From: DASUSH01 sp036375215
GTDB lineage: Bacteria > Actinomycetota > Thermoleophilia > Solirubrobacterales > 70-9
Assembly: GCA_036375215.1 (NCBI GenBank)
Contig: DASUSH010000084.1
Span: 1 to 26,327, forward strand
Direction of reading: 5' to 3'
Length of the DNA: 26,327 bases
Numbering within the stretch: position 1 is the stretch's first letter; each line of letters opens with the position of its first letter. Under the pieces are notes generated by a model. The model saw only the letters and a program-made list of their open reading frames with translations, was not told the origin of the DNA and made no database searches. Position numbers and translations under genes: made by a program. Shown in pieces: positions 1 to 6,072 of this stretch.

Positions 1-5
1 CGCCT

Positions 6-1013
6 CTACCGGGAGTGGAAGGCGTCGGAGTAGAGGCGGGCGTAGTCCGCCGCCATCCGCCGGTAGTGGAAGTCGGAGAGGGCCCGTTCGCGGCACGCCC
101 GCGGGTCGATCTCGCCGAGGCGCTCGACCGCGGACTCGTAGGCGCGCCGGTCGCCGCAGACGAACCCCACGTCGGGCGTGACCAGCTCCGGGCAGGCGCC
201 GCGGTCGCTCGCGATCACGGGCGTGCCCGACATCAGCGCCTCGATGATCACGAGCGGGCAGCCCTCGTGCAGGCGGGTGGGGAAGAGCAGGGCGCGGGCG
301 CCCGCGAGGAGCTCGGCCTTGCGCGGCCCGCGGACGTCGCCGAGGTAGCGCGCGCCGGCGTCGGCGCACAGCGCGGCGATCCGCTCGCCGGCCTCGCGCT
401 CGCGCACGGTCCCGGCGACGCGCAGCTCGAAGCCGAGGTCCCGGGAGAGCGCGAGCGCGTCCTCGAGGCCCTTGTGGCGCCAGATGTCCGGGATCGAGGG
501 GCCCTGCATCCCCGCCAGGAAGAGCAGGTACTCCCGCTTGGCGGCGCTGAACTCGAACTCGCCGGGGTCGAGCCCGTTCAGCACCCAGCGGTCGCCGCCG
601 AAGGTCGCGGCGAGCGTGCGCGAGACGCAGACCCCGCCCGGGGGGAGCTCGTAGGGGGGCTCGGCGCCGCGGCCCGGAGCGGGCACGATCTCGCCGTCCA
701 CGAGGCGGTCGTAGTAGCCGCCCGGCGGGCGGTGACCGTGGACGGTCACGAGCCAGGGACGCGCCGCGACCTCGAGGTTGTGGAAGACGTCGGCGTCCTC
801 GGGCGCGCTCGCCAGGCGCACGCCGTCGGGCAGCGGCGCGTCGGCGCCGGCGGGCAGGAAATAGGCGACGTCGAGCCCCTCCTCCGCGAGCCCGCGGGCG
901 AGCAGGTCGATGACGTGGTTCGGCGCGCCCGACGGCTCGGCCCGCGGCTCGAGACCGGTGCCGTCGTCGCGGCGGGCGGGATAGCGATGGCGGGCGTAGA
1001 TCAGGACGCGCAT
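6..1013 (-). CDS. GT4-family glycosyltransferase
   Basis: This 335-residue protein is a retaining GT-B glycosyltransferase that probably transfers a sugar from a nucleotide-sugar donor. The N-terminal Rossmann half begins MRVLIYARHRYP and has a loop (SGAPNHV) where acceptor-side glycines lie in the family. The C-terminal half holds the donor-binding signature, FPTRLHEGCPLVIIEALMSG followed by PVIASDRGACPE, with the two glutamates of the EX7E motif. Its ATG lies 22 bases after the stop of the PhyH-like gene on the same strand, so co-transcription with that gene and the multicopper oxidase is likely. No Shine-Dalgarno sequence is visible before the ATG. The acceptor cannot be read from the sequence. 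The fold assignment is firm; the role in cell-envelope or glycolipid synthesis is only a guess. Confidence 0.88.
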   Translation of the reverse strand: MRVLIYARHRYPARRDDGTGLEPRAEPSGAPNHVIDLLARGLAEEGLDVAYFLPAGADAPLPDGVRLASAPEDADVFHNLEVAARPWLVTVHGHRPPGGYYDRLVDGEIVPAPGRGAEPPYELPPGGVCVSRTLAATFGGDRWVLNGLDPGEFEFSAAKREYLLFLAGMQGPSIPDIWRHKGLEDALALSRDLGFELRVAGTVREREAGERIAALCADAGARYLGDVRGPRKAELLAGARALLFPTRLHEGCPLVIIEALMSGTPVIASDRGACPELVTPDVGFVCGDRRAYESAVERLGEIDPRACRERALSDFHYRRMAADYARLYSDAFHSR

Positions 1014-1035
1014 CGGGCCCCGGCCGGGCGGCGGG

Positions 1036-1866
1036 TCAGGACGACTCGGGCGCGAGCGCGAGCTCCGGGCGGTCGCCGCGCTCGCCGATTCGCCGCCAGA
1101 AGGCGTCGTGTGCGGCGAGCGAGCGCTCGAGGTCGTCCGACGGCGGCTCGGTGAGCAGCTCGTAGTTCCCGTACGCGTCCTCCCCGCGGGCGAGGACGAC
1201 GGCGTGATGGGGGCGCTCCTGCGTCACCGACGGGCTCACGAAGCGGACCGCGAACCCGATCCGCTTGCCGTCGGAGCGGTTGCCGTTCGAGCCGTGGACC
1301 AGATCGGCGTGGTGGAACGAGGCCTGCCCGGGGGCGAGCACGAAGCCGACGACGTCGTCCTCGTCGACTTGGGCGCTGACCGTGAGCCCGGTGGCGAGCA
1401 TGTTGTCCTTGTGCGGGCGCGCCTCGTGGTCGAGGCGGGTCAGGTGGCTCCCCGGCACGACGCGCAGGCAGCCGTTCTCCTCGTCCGAGACGGTGAGCGC
1501 GATCCACGCGGTCAGCAGGCGGGGCTCGTCGAGCCGCCAGTTGTGCGCGTCCTGGTGCCAGGAGACGAACGCCGGGTCGCGCGGCTGCTTGCAGAAGAGG
1601 CTCGTCGTGTGGACGAGGATGTCGGGGCCGATCACGCCCTCGACCGCGTCGAGCAGGGCCGGGTGCGTCGCGAGCTCGTAGGCCCACCGGAAGTGCAGGT
1701 GGGTCTGCGCGTGGCGCGGGGTGGTCGCCGGGCCGAGCCGTGGCTCGAGCCGCTCGAACTCGCCGCGGAAGCGAGCGACCTCGGCGGCGCCGAGCACGTC
1801 GAGCGGGGACAGGTAGCCGTCGCGCTCGTAGCGCTCCTGCTGCTCCGCGGTCAGCGTCGTGGCCAG
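1036..1866 (-). CDS. Phytanoyl-CoA dioxygenase (PhyH) family Fe(II)/2-oxoglutarate oxygenase
   Basis: The protein belongs to the PhyH group of non-haem Fe(II)/2-oxoglutarate oxygenases, which hydroxylate small molecules or lipids. The iron ligands are visible as H-x-D in SWHQDAHNW and the distal His in LVHGSNGN, followed by the 2-oxoglutarate-binding Arg in KRIGFAVRF; VVPGSHL is also typical. The first standard start is a GTG at 1797 (253 residues), but the in-frame sequence upstream reads LTAEQQERYERDGYLSPLDVL, the usual PhyH N-terminus. No ATG, GTG or TTG occurs in that extension before the in-frame stop at 1897-1899. I therefore place the start at a CTG (1866, or 1854), just after the multicopper oxidase stop, perhaps by translational coupling. 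The substrate is unknown. Confidence 0.85.
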   Translation of the reverse strand: MATTLTAEQQERYERDGYLSPLDVLGAAEVARFRGEFERLEPRLGPATTPRHAQTHLHFRWAYELATHPALLDAVEGVIGPDILVHTTSLFCKQPRDPAFVSWHQDAHNWRLDEPRLLTAWIALTVSDEENGCLRVVPGSHLTRLDHEARPHKDNMLATGLTVSAQVDEDDVVGFVLAPGQASFHHADLVHGSNGNRSDGKRIGFAVRFVSPSVTQERPHHAVVLARGEDAYGNYELLTEPPSDDLERSLAAHDAFWRRIGERGDRPELALAPESS

Positions 1867-1870
1867 CGCG

Positions 1871-3472
1871 CTACTTGTGGACGCGGACGACGCCCATCAT
1901 CCCGTTGTCCTCGTGGCCGAGGACGTGGCAGTGGAAGACGAACTTGCCCGTGTACTTCACCGGCAGGTAGCGCATCGTGATGCTGTCGCCCGGCGCGATC
2001 GCGACGTTGTCGTCCTTGCGCTGGGCGTGGACCGGCTTGCCGTTCCGCTCGATCACCTGGAAGTCGTTGATGTGGATGTGGAAGGTGTGCCAGAAGGGGG
2101 TGTTGTTCGTGATCGTCCACTCGGACACCTCGTCCTTGTCGAGCTGCTCCATCACGTCCTGCGGGCCCTCGAACTGCTCGCCGTTGATGAAGAAGTTGGG
2201 CGGCTCCTGGGTGTAGACGATCTCGTGGTGCGAGCCGACCTTGCGGTCGCGCAGGTCGGGCTGCTGCTTGTTCAGCTTCCGCGGCGGCATCCGGTCGTTG
2301 ACCCTGCCGCCCCTGGAGTCCAGCGTCGCCAGCGTCTCGCGGTCGGTTCGCGTCCCGGGCCCGAACTGCTGGAAGGGCAGCGCGGCGAGCTCCGCCTCGC
2401 CGGTCGGGCCGCCCCTGACGAGGATCTCGCGCCGCGACGAGGGGCTGATGGTCAGGCTGTCAGAGGACTTGCGGTGCTTCAGGTTGTTGCCGTCCGTGGC
2501 GAGCAGGCGCATCGGCTGGTCGTCGAGCCCGAGCTTCACGAACGTGCCCGCGGTCGCGTTGAAGACGCGCCAGCGCTGCAGCTCGCCAGGCTTGATCGGG
2601 ATCGTCGGATTGATGTGGCCGTTCACCAGGAAGGTCGGCTCCTCGCCGTTCGGGCCGTGGGGGATGAACGGGCCCTGCGCGCCGGGCTGCTCGGTCGTGC
2701 CGTCGTCGTTCAGCGTCGTCTGCTGGACGACGAGGTTGCGGGTGCCGATGTTGCGGTAGCCCTTCTGGACGTCGAGGCCGCCGCGGATCACCATCGCGCC
2801 GGCCATGCCGCCGTAGGCCTGGATGTTGGTCTGGCCGTGGACGTGCGGGTGGTACCAGTACGAGCCCGGGATGTGGTCGCCGGGGATCTTGTACTGGTAC
2901 TGGAATTTCTGGCCCGGCTTGCGGATCACGAAGATGTTGTCCTGGGGCCGGCGCGGAGAGACGTGGAAGCCGTGGGTGTGGATGTTCGTGTCGCCGGCGT
3001 GCTCGCCGTCGTAGTCGTCGGCGTCGAGGGCGTTGCGAAGGTTGACGCGGAGCACGTCGCGGGGGCAGAAGACCAGCGTCGGGCCGGGGACCTTGGCGTT
3101 GTAGCTCGGGGTCAGGTAGCGCTCGCCGTCGATCTCGGCCCTGGCCATCTCGGCCCGCAGCCGGACGCTCAGGATGCCGTTCTTCGACTTGCGCATGTTC
3201 GGCTCGGGGAAGCTGTCCCGGATGAACGGGGCGGCGTTCTTCGGGCACTCGCTGCGGCCGCGGAACTTCGAGAGGTCCTGGAGCTCGCCGCCACCACCGC
3301 CGGTGTTCCCGTGGCCGACGTGGCCCGCAGCGCTCGCGCCGTCGCCCGCGAGCGCGTCGTGGATGGCCTGATGGGGGATCGTCTGGTGCGCGACCGCGAT
3401 CGCGATCGCGAGCACGCCCAGACTTGCCAAGACGGCGATCCTGCGGCCCTTCCCTGGGCGTGGCGACGGCAT
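1871..3472 (-). CDS. Secreted or membrane-anchored multicopper oxidase
   Basis: This 533-residue laccase/CotA-like multicopper oxidase couples one-electron oxidation of a substrate to reduction of oxygen to water. All four copper-binding motifs are intact: HTHGFH (His165, 167, 170), YHPHVHG (His208, 210, 212), WHTFHIH (His462, 465, 467) and HCHVLGHEDNGM (His514, Cys515, His516, His520, axial Met525). The chosen ATG gives a basic N-terminus (RPGKGRR) followed by a hydrophobic helix, a signal peptide or membrane anchor; the RR pair is a weak Tat candidate. A longer open frame continues upstream but overlaps the divergent CDGSH gene and lacks family similarity. A His/Gly-rich linker follows the helix. 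It heads a likely operon with the PhyH and glycosyltransferase genes. The substrate (metal, phenol or bilirubin-like) cannot be told. Confidence 0.92.
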   Translation of the reverse strand: MPSPRPGKGRRIAVLASLGVLAIAIAVAHQTIPHQAIHDALAGDGASAAGHVGHGNTGGGGGELQDLSKFRGRSECPKNAAPFIRDSFPEPNMRKSKNGILSVRLRAEMARAEIDGERYLTPSYNAKVPGPTLVFCPRDVLRVNLRNALDADDYDGEHAGDTNIHTHGFHVSPRRPQDNIFVIRKPGQKFQYQYKIPGDHIPGSYWYHPHVHGQTNIQAYGGMAGAMVIRGGLDVQKGYRNIGTRNLVVQQTTLNDDGTTEQPGAQGPFIPHGPNGEEPTFLVNGHINPTIPIKPGELQRWRVFNATAGTFVKLGLDDQPMRLLATDGNNLKHRKSSDSLTISPSSRREILVRGGPTGEAELAALPFQQFGPGTRTDRETLATLDSRGGRVNDRMPPRKLNKQQPDLRDRKVGSHHEIVYTQEPPNFFINGEQFEGPQDVMEQLDKDEVSEWTITNNTPFWHTFHIHINDFQVIERNGKPVHAQRKDDNVAIAPGDSITMRYLPVKYTGKFVFHCHVLGHEDNGMMGVVRVHK

Positions 3473-3491
3473 GCGAGGTGCGATGGCGCCG

Positions 3492-3501
3492 AATATACAC
3501 T
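3492..3501. promoter_or_regulatory. Shared divergent -10 region, multicopper oxidase / CDGSH gene
   Basis: An AT-rich island in GC-rich DNA reads TATATT on the minus strand (3497-3492) and TACACT on the plus strand (3496-3501). Both fit TANNNT -10 elements and they overlap. The minus one would give a leader of roughly 12 bases to the oxidase ATG at 3472. The plus one gives about 20 bases to the CDGSH GTG. No convincing -35 was found. Confidence 0.45.
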
Positions 3502-3527
3502 TCCCGTCCACAGGCGAAGGGAGATTC

Positions 3528-3755
3528 GTGCCGGACGTAGAGATCGAGGTCAGGGAGAGCGGGGCGTATCGGATCAGGGGGCCGATCCGGGTGGTCGACG
3601 CCGACGGCAACGAGTACGACCTCGCCAAGGAGCTGATCCGCGAGGGCGACGACGGCTTCATCCCACTGTGCCGGTGCGGGGGGTCCAAGAAGAAGCCGTT
3701 TTGCGACGGCACCCACAAACGCAACGGGTTCGAGGCCACCGAGCGCGCCTGCTAG
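3528..3755 (+). CDS. Small CDGSH iron-sulfur domain protein
   Basis: The 75-residue protein carries the full CDGSH signature C-x-C-x2-S-x3-P-x-C-D-G-T-H (CRCGGSKKKPFCDGTH). Its three Cys and one His hold a redox-active, pH-labile [2Fe-2S] cluster in the mitoNEET/CISD family. A longer frame opens with ATG at 3471 or 3483, but those codons lie on top of the divergent oxidase start. The GTG at 3528 has a good GAAGGGAG ribosome site four bases before it, and PDVEIEVRE is the usual beginning of the short bacterial family, so I use it. Actinobacterial versions often have unknown roles in redox or iron handling. It stands alone, convergent with the SDR gene about 60 bases downstream. Confidence 0.9.
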   Translation: MPDVEIEVRESGAYRIRGPIRVVDADGNEYDLAKELIREGDDGFIPLCRCGGSKKKPFCDGTHKRNGFEATERAC

Positions 3756-3815
3756 CGCCGCTCGCGCCGGGACTCTTCCTGCGAGCGACCTATGCGCCGC
3801 TGACGACGGGTCCGG

Positions 3816-4712
3816 CTAGGCGCGGAGGCCGACCGCGCTCTGCGAGGTGAGCACGTCGCGCATCGGCTTCGGCTCGACGCCGAGCAGCTCCGTGTCCGCG
3901 CTGCCGCGCGGACTCGTCATGGGGACCTCCATCAGCTCGGCCTCCTCCCAGGTGGCGAAGGCGGTCTCGCCCCAGAGCCGCCGCAGCCAGATCAGCGCCG
4001 CGCGCACGAGCGGCAGCGGCACGTGGACCACGGGGCGCCGGCGCCCGCCGGTGAGCGCGACGAGCTTCGCCATCTGCTCGTAGGTGAGCGTCTCCGGGCC
4101 GGCGAGCTCGAAGCGCTCGGACCCGGCGTCGCGCTCGAGCGCGGCCGCCGTGGCCCGCGCGACGTCGCCGGCCCAGATCGGCTGGTAGGCGGACCGCCCC
4201 TCGCCGGAGATCGGCAGGACCGGGAAGAGCGCGAGGCGCCGCTGCCAGGAGACGAAATGGTCGTGGGGGTCGTAGATGATCGAGGGCGCGATGATCGTCG
4301 AGCGCAGGTCCGACTCGGCGACCGCGCGCTCGGCGAGGGCCTTCGAGCGGAAGTAGCGCGTGCGCTGGAAGCTCGTCGCCCCGATCGCGGAGAAGAACAC
4401 GAACCGCTCGACGCCGGCCCGCTCGGCGGCGCGCAGCAGGCGGACGGTCCCGAGCCCGTTCACCTCCTCGAGCCGCCGGGGGGGTTGATCGCGGACGGCC
4501 GCCCCGAGGTGGACGACGGTCTTCACTCCGCGCATCGCGTGGCGCAGGCCATGCGGGTCGCCGAGGTCGGCGAGCGCGATCTGGACGTTCACCCGCTGCG
4601 CGCCGAGCCGGCGCGGCTCGCGGACGAGCGCTCGCACCGTGTGCCCGCGCTGGAGCAGCTCGGGGATGAGCGCCGTGCCCACGACGCCGGTTGCCCCGGT
4701 GAGAAGGATCAT
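3816..4712 (-). CDS. SDR-type NAD(P)-binding protein, NDUFA9/NmrA-like
   Basis: The 298-residue protein is an atypical short-chain dehydrogenase/reductase. The dinucleotide-binding GATGVVG lies at residues 6-12, Y120-x3-K124 (YFRSK) sits in the catalytic position, and a DL pair near residue 50 is in the loop that usually contacts the cofactor. The C-terminal part (TYEQMAKLVALTGGRRRPVVHVP) matches the complex-I-NDUFA9/YwnB-like subgroup, members of which bind NAD(P) but are not known to be active subunits in bacteria. The open frame extends further upstream, but the strong MILLTGATG start and overlap with ferredoxin sequence favour ATG 4712. A TAGGGT element lies eight bases before it, suggesting a leaderless mRNA. 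Substrate unknown. Confidence 0.85.
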   Translation of the reverse strand: MILLTGATGVVGTALIPELLQRGHTVRALVREPRRLGAQRVNVQIALADLGDPHGLRHAMRGVKTVVHLGAAVRDQPPRRLEEVNGLGTVRLLRAAERAGVERFVFFSAIGATSFQRTRYFRSKALAERAVAESDLRSTIIAPSIIYDPHDHFVSWQRRLALFPVLPISGEGRSAYQPIWAGDVARATAAALERDAGSERFELAGPETLTYEQMAKLVALTGGRRRPVVHVPLPLVRAALIWLRRLWGETAFATWEEAELMEVPMTSPRGSADTELLGVEPKPMRDVLTSQSAVGLRA

Positions 4713-4720
4713 CGCGGCGA

Positions 4721-4726
4721 ACCCTA
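4721..4726 (-). promoter_or_regulatory. Putative -10 element (TAGGGT) for the SDR gene
   Basis: Read on the minus strand, TAGGGT lies eight bases upstream of the ATG at 4712. No Shine-Dalgarno sequence intervenes, so transcription may start at or next to the start codon. It follows the pattern seen at many starts in this window. Confidence 0.4.
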
Positions 4727-4775
4727 CGGGACCGGCGCGGCCGTCCGAAGGGGGCCAATCACCCGCCGGCTCCCG

Positions 4776-4781
4776 TAGAAT
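4776..4781 (+). promoter_or_regulatory. Putative -10 element (TAGAAT) of the ferredoxin gene
   Basis: TAGAAT matches TATAAT at five of six positions, in GC-rich surroundings. It predicts a transcript starting near 4788, with a leader of about 78 bases before the ferredoxin TTG. No good -35 hexamer is seen 16-18 bases upstream. Confidence 0.45.
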
Positions 4782-4790
4782 GCGCGCGCA

Positions 4791-4811
4791 CGGCCGGGTT
4801 GGTCCCGGCCG
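4791..4811 (+). other. GC-rich stem-loop at the predicted 5' end of ferredoxin mRNA
   Basis: CGGCCGGG (4791-4798), loop TTGGT and CCCGGCCG (4804-4811) form a perfect 8-bp stem immediately downstream of the predicted transcription start. No T-tract follows, so an intrinsic terminator is unlikely. A 5' protective or regulatory hairpin is possible. Confidence 0.5.
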
Positions 4812-4865
4812 CTCGCATCCAGGGCAACTCCACCACCAGGACCTACCGACCGAAGGGAGCCAGAC

Positions 4866-5126
4866 TTGACCTACGTCATCGCGGAACCCTGCATCGACAC
4901 GAAGGACAATTCGTGCGTCGAGGTCTGCCCGGTCGACTGCATCCACCCGACTCCTGACGAGCCCGACTACGAGAACGTCAACCAGCTCTTCATCGACCCC
5001 GACGAGTGCATCGACTGCGACGCCTGCGTCGAGGCCTGCCCGGTCGACGCCTGCTTCGCCGAGGACCAGCTCCCCGAGGAGTGGGCCAAGTTCACGGCGC
5101 TCAACGCCGAGTACTTCAGCAAGTAG
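4866..5126 (+). CDS. fdxA: 7Fe-type ferredoxin ([3Fe-4S][4Fe-4S])
   Basis: An 86-residue soluble electron carrier of the FdxA/Azotobacter FdI type. By comparison with that family, Cys9, Cys17 and Cys58 should bind the [3Fe-4S] cluster, and Cys21, Cys48, Cys51 and Cys54 the [4Fe-4S] cluster (pattern C-x2-C-x2-C-x3-CP in CIDCDACVEACP). Cys25 and Cys63 are extra. The start is a TTG, supported by AGGGAG (4854-4859) six bases upstream and by the canonical MTYVIAEPC N-terminus. The gene is acidic throughout, as usual for electron donors. It is divergent from the SDR gene and monocistronic. It probably supplies electrons to 2-oxoacid oxidoreductases or P450s, but no partner is in the window. Confidence 0.95.
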   Translation: MTYVIAEPCIDTKDNSCVEVCPVDCIHPTPDEPDYENVNQLFIDPDECIDCDACVEACPVDACFAEDQLPEEWAKFTALNAEYFSK

Positions 5127-5161
5127 GTCGCGCGCCGGCCGCGGTCGCCCGCAGGACCCGT

Positions 5162-5196
5162 CCCCGCAGGGGCCGATCGTCCGTGCGGATTTTTTT
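5162..5196 (+). terminator. Possible intrinsic terminator after ferredoxin
   Basis: A run of seven T (5190-5196) is very unusual in this GC-rich DNA and lies 64 bases after the ferredoxin stop. A CCCC-GCA-GGGG hairpin (5162-5172) lies upstream, but 17 bases separate it from the T-run. The segment next to the T-run (GTCC-GTGC-GGAT) forms only a weak stem. A terminator is plausible but not clear-cut. Confidence 0.3.
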
Positions 5197-5200
5197 GGGC

Positions 5201-5230
5201 TTGACAGGTGACCATATGGTCACATATACT
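5201..5230 (+). promoter_or_regulatory. Near-consensus sigma-70-type promoter of the ArsR/SRPBCC operon
   Basis: TTGACA (5201-5206, perfect -35) and TATACT (5225-5230, five of six) are separated by 18 bp. This is the only promoter in the window with both hexamers near consensus. The GTG start of the regulator lies seven bases after the -10, where transcription should begin, so the mRNA is probably leaderless. Confidence 0.85.
5208..5223. promoter_or_regulatory. Palindromic operator GTGACCATATGGTCAC
   Basis: A perfect 16-bp palindrome fills the spacer between the -35 and -10 hexamers of the ArsR-type gene. A dimeric winged-helix repressor bound here would block RNA polymerase, so autoregulation by the adjacent regulator is the simplest reading. 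Confidence 0.75.
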
Positions 5231-5236
5231 CGCGGC

Positions 5237-5545
5237 GTGGACGCGGTGTTCAGAGCCCTTGCCGATCCGACCCGGCGCGGCCTGCTCGACGAGCTCTTCG
5301 AGCGAGACGGGCAGTCGCTGAGCGAGCTCGAGGGGAGGCTTCCGATGACGCGGTTCGGCGTCATGAAGCACCTCAAGGTGCTCGAGGAGGCGGGTCTCGT
5401 GACCAGCAAGCGGCGGGGGCGCGAGAAGCTCCACTTCCTGAACCCGATCCCGATCCGGCTCATCCACGACCGGTGGGTGAGCAAATTCGCCGAGCCCTGG
5501 GCGGCATCGCTCGCCGGGCTCAAGCGCGACCTAGAGGAGGAATGA
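5237..5545 (+). CDS. ArsR/SmtB-family winged-helix regulator
   Basis: The 102-residue protein is almost entirely one winged-helix domain: FRALADPTRRGLLDELF (helix 1-2), the helix-turn-helix around LSELEGRLPMTRFGVMKHLKVLEEAGLV, and a beta-wing (TSKRRGREKLHFLN). The ELCVCDL metal-binding motif is absent, so it belongs to the non-metal ArsR subgroup that is commonly paired with SRPBCC proteins. I choose GTG 5237 because it sits where the promoter should initiate and because VFRALADPTRR is the normal beginning; an ATG at 5216 lies within the operator. Its stop overlaps the next start as ATGA, so the two genes are translationally coupled. It probably represses its own operon until an unknown ligand or state relieves it. 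Confidence 0.92.
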   Translation: MDAVFRALADPTRRGLLDELFERDGQSLSELEGRLPMTRFGVMKHLKVLEEAGLVTSKRRGREKLHFLNPIPIRLIHDRWVSKFAEPWAASLAGLKRDLEEE

Positions 5546-6015
5546 CGATGGAGAAGGTGTTCGAGATCTACATCAAGACGAGCCCGGAGCGTCTCTGGGA
5601 GGCGATCACCGACGCCGAGATGCGCCGGAAGTACAACTTCGGGGTCGGCATCGAGTCCGACTGGGACGAGGGCTCGCGGTACGAGTCGGTCCACCCGGGG
5701 GCGGGGATCGCGATCGCCGAGGGCGAGAACCTCGAGGTCGACCCCCCGCGCAAGCTGGTCCAGAGCATGACCGCGCTCTGGAGCGACGAGGTCAAGTCGG
5801 AGGGCGCCTCGACCGTGACCTGGGAGATCGAGCCGGTGGAGGACTCGTGCCGGCTGCTCGTCACCCACTCGGACCTGAGCGATGAGGCCAACCCCGAGCT
5901 GTACGGCGGCTGGCCGATGATCCTCTCCGGCCTCAAGACCCTGCTCGAGACCGGCGAGCTCCTGACGACGCCCGGTTCGCTGCGCTACTCGGGCGACTCG
6001 GCCCCCGCGGCCTGA
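5542..6015 (+). CDS. SRPBCC / AHSA1-type ligand-binding protein
   Basis: This 157-residue protein has the START/Bet v1-like helix-grip fold of the AHSA1 group. FEIYIKTSPERLWEAITDAEMRRKY is the diagnostic first strand and helix, and the C-terminal helix (GGWPMILSGLKTLLETGE) closes the hydrophobic cavity. Members bind small hydrophobic ligands; enzymatic activity is rarely known. The start is the ATG overlapping the regulator stop (ATGA), with GAGGAGG immediately upstream as ribosome site. The pairing with an upstream ArsR-type gene recurs in many actinobacteria and suggests the SRPBCC protein is the regulated effector. No ligand can be predicted. Confidence 0.9.
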   Translation: MTMEKVFEIYIKTSPERLWEAITDAEMRRKYNFGVGIESDWDEGSRYESVHPGAGIAIAEGENLEVDPPRKLVQSMTALWSDEVKSEGASTVTWEIEPVEDSCRLLVTHSDLSDEANPELYGGWPMILSGLKTLLETGELLTTPGSLRYSGDSAPAA

Positions 6016-6028
6016 AGGCTCTCCGCGA

Positions 6029-6061
6029 GCCCGCGCTCGGGCGCTGTTGCCGGGCGCGGGC
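6029..6061. terminator. Inverted repeat between convergent SRPBCC and Mrp genes
   Basis: GCCCGCGC (6029-6036) and GCGCGGGC (6054-6061) form an 8-bp stem with a 17-base loop in the 57-base convergent intergenic space. There is no T-tract. It may help end transcription in both directions, but in such GC-rich DNA a chance stem is possible. Confidence 0.3.
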
Positions 6062-6072
6062 CGACGGAGTCG

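Noticed and set aside
1859..3850. A long open frame antisense to the multicopper oxidase (663 codons)
   Set aside because: It is a product of high GC: Ala/Arg/Val/Asp-rich with no recognisable domain, while the opposite frame has all copper motifs. The same holds for the long frames at 9051-12014 and 10331-13960.
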